This document shows, one piece after another, positions 6,546 to 7,038 of a DNA stretch of 7,038 bases. This DNA comes from Chthonomonas sp. UBA2387. Lineage in GTDB: Bacteria > Armatimonadota > Fimbriimonadia > Fimbriimonadales > Fimbriimonadaceae. The stretch's first letter is position 1. Each line of letters opens with the position of its first letter. The DNA is taken from positions 1 to 7,038 of the forward strand of contig DDSP01000069.1 in assembly GCA_002343445.1 (NCBI GenBank), written 5' to 3'. The notes below the pieces were generated by a model that worked only from the letters and a program-made list of their open reading frames with translations, was not told the origin of the DNA and made no database searches. Made by a program: the position numbers and the translations under genes.

Positions 6546-6647
6546 ACCCGCCCACCGTCATCCGTCCACGACTTCCCCGTACTCCTGGAATCGGACGTTC
6601 GTCCAACCCTTCCCTTCGATGAAGCGGCGCACGTCGTCGGTCACCAG
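6546..6647. repeat. 102-bp direct repeat, right copy
   Basis: Second copy of 3109-3210, two mismatches in 102 bases. Here it is the native-looking 3' end of the minus-strand gene: reading continues into unique upstream coding sequence from 6648 with no break in frame. This suggests the right copy belongs to the intact gene and the left copy is the displaced or duplicated one. Confidence 0.97.
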
Positions 6648-7038
6648 CGTGAACGGCTCGTACAGGAAGATCGGCGTTCCTTCGATCGCCGACCGTGGGA
6701 GCAGGACGCCGTTGCCCGGCTGCCTCGGCTTGCCCGGAACCGGCTCCCAGCGTTCTCCGATCAGTTCCTCGCCGGGGTCGGTCTCCGTGCCGAGAATCCG
6801 GTAGCTGCGCCGCCCGCACACGTCGCAGCCGGCTTTGAGCTCGAGCGTCGAGAGCTCGGGGTTGTACTGGATGACCCGCGTCGGTCTCAGGTGCCACACC
6901 TTCTCTTGAATCCGCGTGCCCCGCTCGCCTTTCGGTTTCGTCACGCAGATCGGCAGGAGATCAAGCCCGCCGAACACCCTGGCCAACTCCTCGCCGACCG
7001 AGCGCAGCGCTAGGATCGGGCCGATGGCGGACGTGAAG
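6558..7038 (-). CDS. Hypothetical protein with a CxxCG motif, C-terminal part (runs off the right edge)
   Basis: The visible 159 C-terminal residues are open to the window edge, and no start is needed within them; a TTG at 6986 is possible but the frame reads on through it as GEEL. They contain LDLLPICV, then TRVIQYNPELSTLELKAG, a CDVCG motif (visible residues 71-75) that could be one half of a zinc site, and a C-terminal FTLVTDDVRRF...VRFQEY segment. The motif together with the end segment recalls the double-CXXCG (Gmx_para_CXXCG) family and some polymorphic-toxin immunity proteins, but only one CxxCG is in view and the match is from memory, so I give no family name. Its 3' end is the 102-bp repeat, and an insertion separates it from the minus-strand operon that it would otherwise precede by about 25 bases. 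Confidence 0.75.
   Translation of the reverse strand, partial: FTSAIGPILALRSVGEELARVFGGLDLLPICVTKPKGERGTRIQEKVWHLRPTRVIQYNPELSTLELKAGCDVCGRRSYRILGTETDPGEELIGERWEPVPGKPRQPGNGVLLPRSAIEGTPIFLYEPFTLVTDDVRRFIEGKGWTNVRFQEYGEVVDG

Larger units (their letters stand above)
3109..6647. mobile_element. Putative inserted cassette bounded by 102-bp direct repeats
   Basis: The two repeat copies bracket a unit of lower G+C than the flanks (about 45-52% in two lines counted inside the large gene, against about 63-70% in two flanking lines). It carries one complete gene, the phosphoesterase-NTPase. The layout matches insertion at the 3' end of a protein gene: the right-hand gene runs through its own copy of the repeat to a stop, and the left copy is a displaced 3' fragment. 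No integrase, transposase, terminal inverted repeats or tRNA can be seen. The unit may therefore have been moved in trans, brought in by homologous recombination, or be a remnant. An alternative is that the left fragment is a relic of a deleted tandem paralogue of the right-hand gene. Confidence 0.45.

Overview
The window looks like a piece of a GC-rich bacterial chromosome carrying a metabolic operon on the minus strand, interrupted or abutted by a lower-GC cassette with one large plus-strand gene. Gene families alone do not identify the genus. In lines I counted by hand, the flanking genes run about 63-70% G+C and parts of the large gene about 45-52%, which suggests a horizontally acquired cassette.

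Layout: (1) Positions 1-3094, all minus strand and tightly packed: a TauE/SafE-type membrane permease, an alpha/beta hydrolase, a low-specificity L-threonine aldolase, and the N-terminal 166 residues of an aldehyde dehydrogenase that resembles the ALDH16 family. Stops and starts overlap by 1-4 bases at two of the three junctions, so this reads as one operon transcribed right to left. (2) Positions 3109-6647: two 102-bp direct copies (3109-3210 and 6546-6647, two mismatches) bracket a unit with one complete gene, 3379-6474. It encodes a 1031-residue protein with an N-terminal calcineurin-like metallophosphoesterase, a central STAND-like P-loop NTPase and a long C-terminal region I do not recognise. 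(3) Positions 6558-7038, minus strand: the C-terminal 159 residues of a hypothetical protein with one CxxCG motif. The direct repeat is the 3' end of this gene plus 12 bases beyond its stop. The left copy is therefore an orphan fragment of its C-terminus.

Interpretation: the large protein has the effector-NTPase-sensor layout of single-gene STAND immune ATPases, and is best read as a candidate anti-phage or conflict protein with a phosphoesterase effector. No recombinase, transposase or tRNA is visible. The repeat arrangement nevertheless looks like an insertion at the 3' end of a protein gene, in which the full gene remains at one side and a displaced 3' fragment remains at the other. The insertion lies directly against the start of the TauE/SafE gene, which now has no ATG, GTG or TTG start at the expected place. 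The arrival of the cassette may therefore have changed expression of the metabolic operon.
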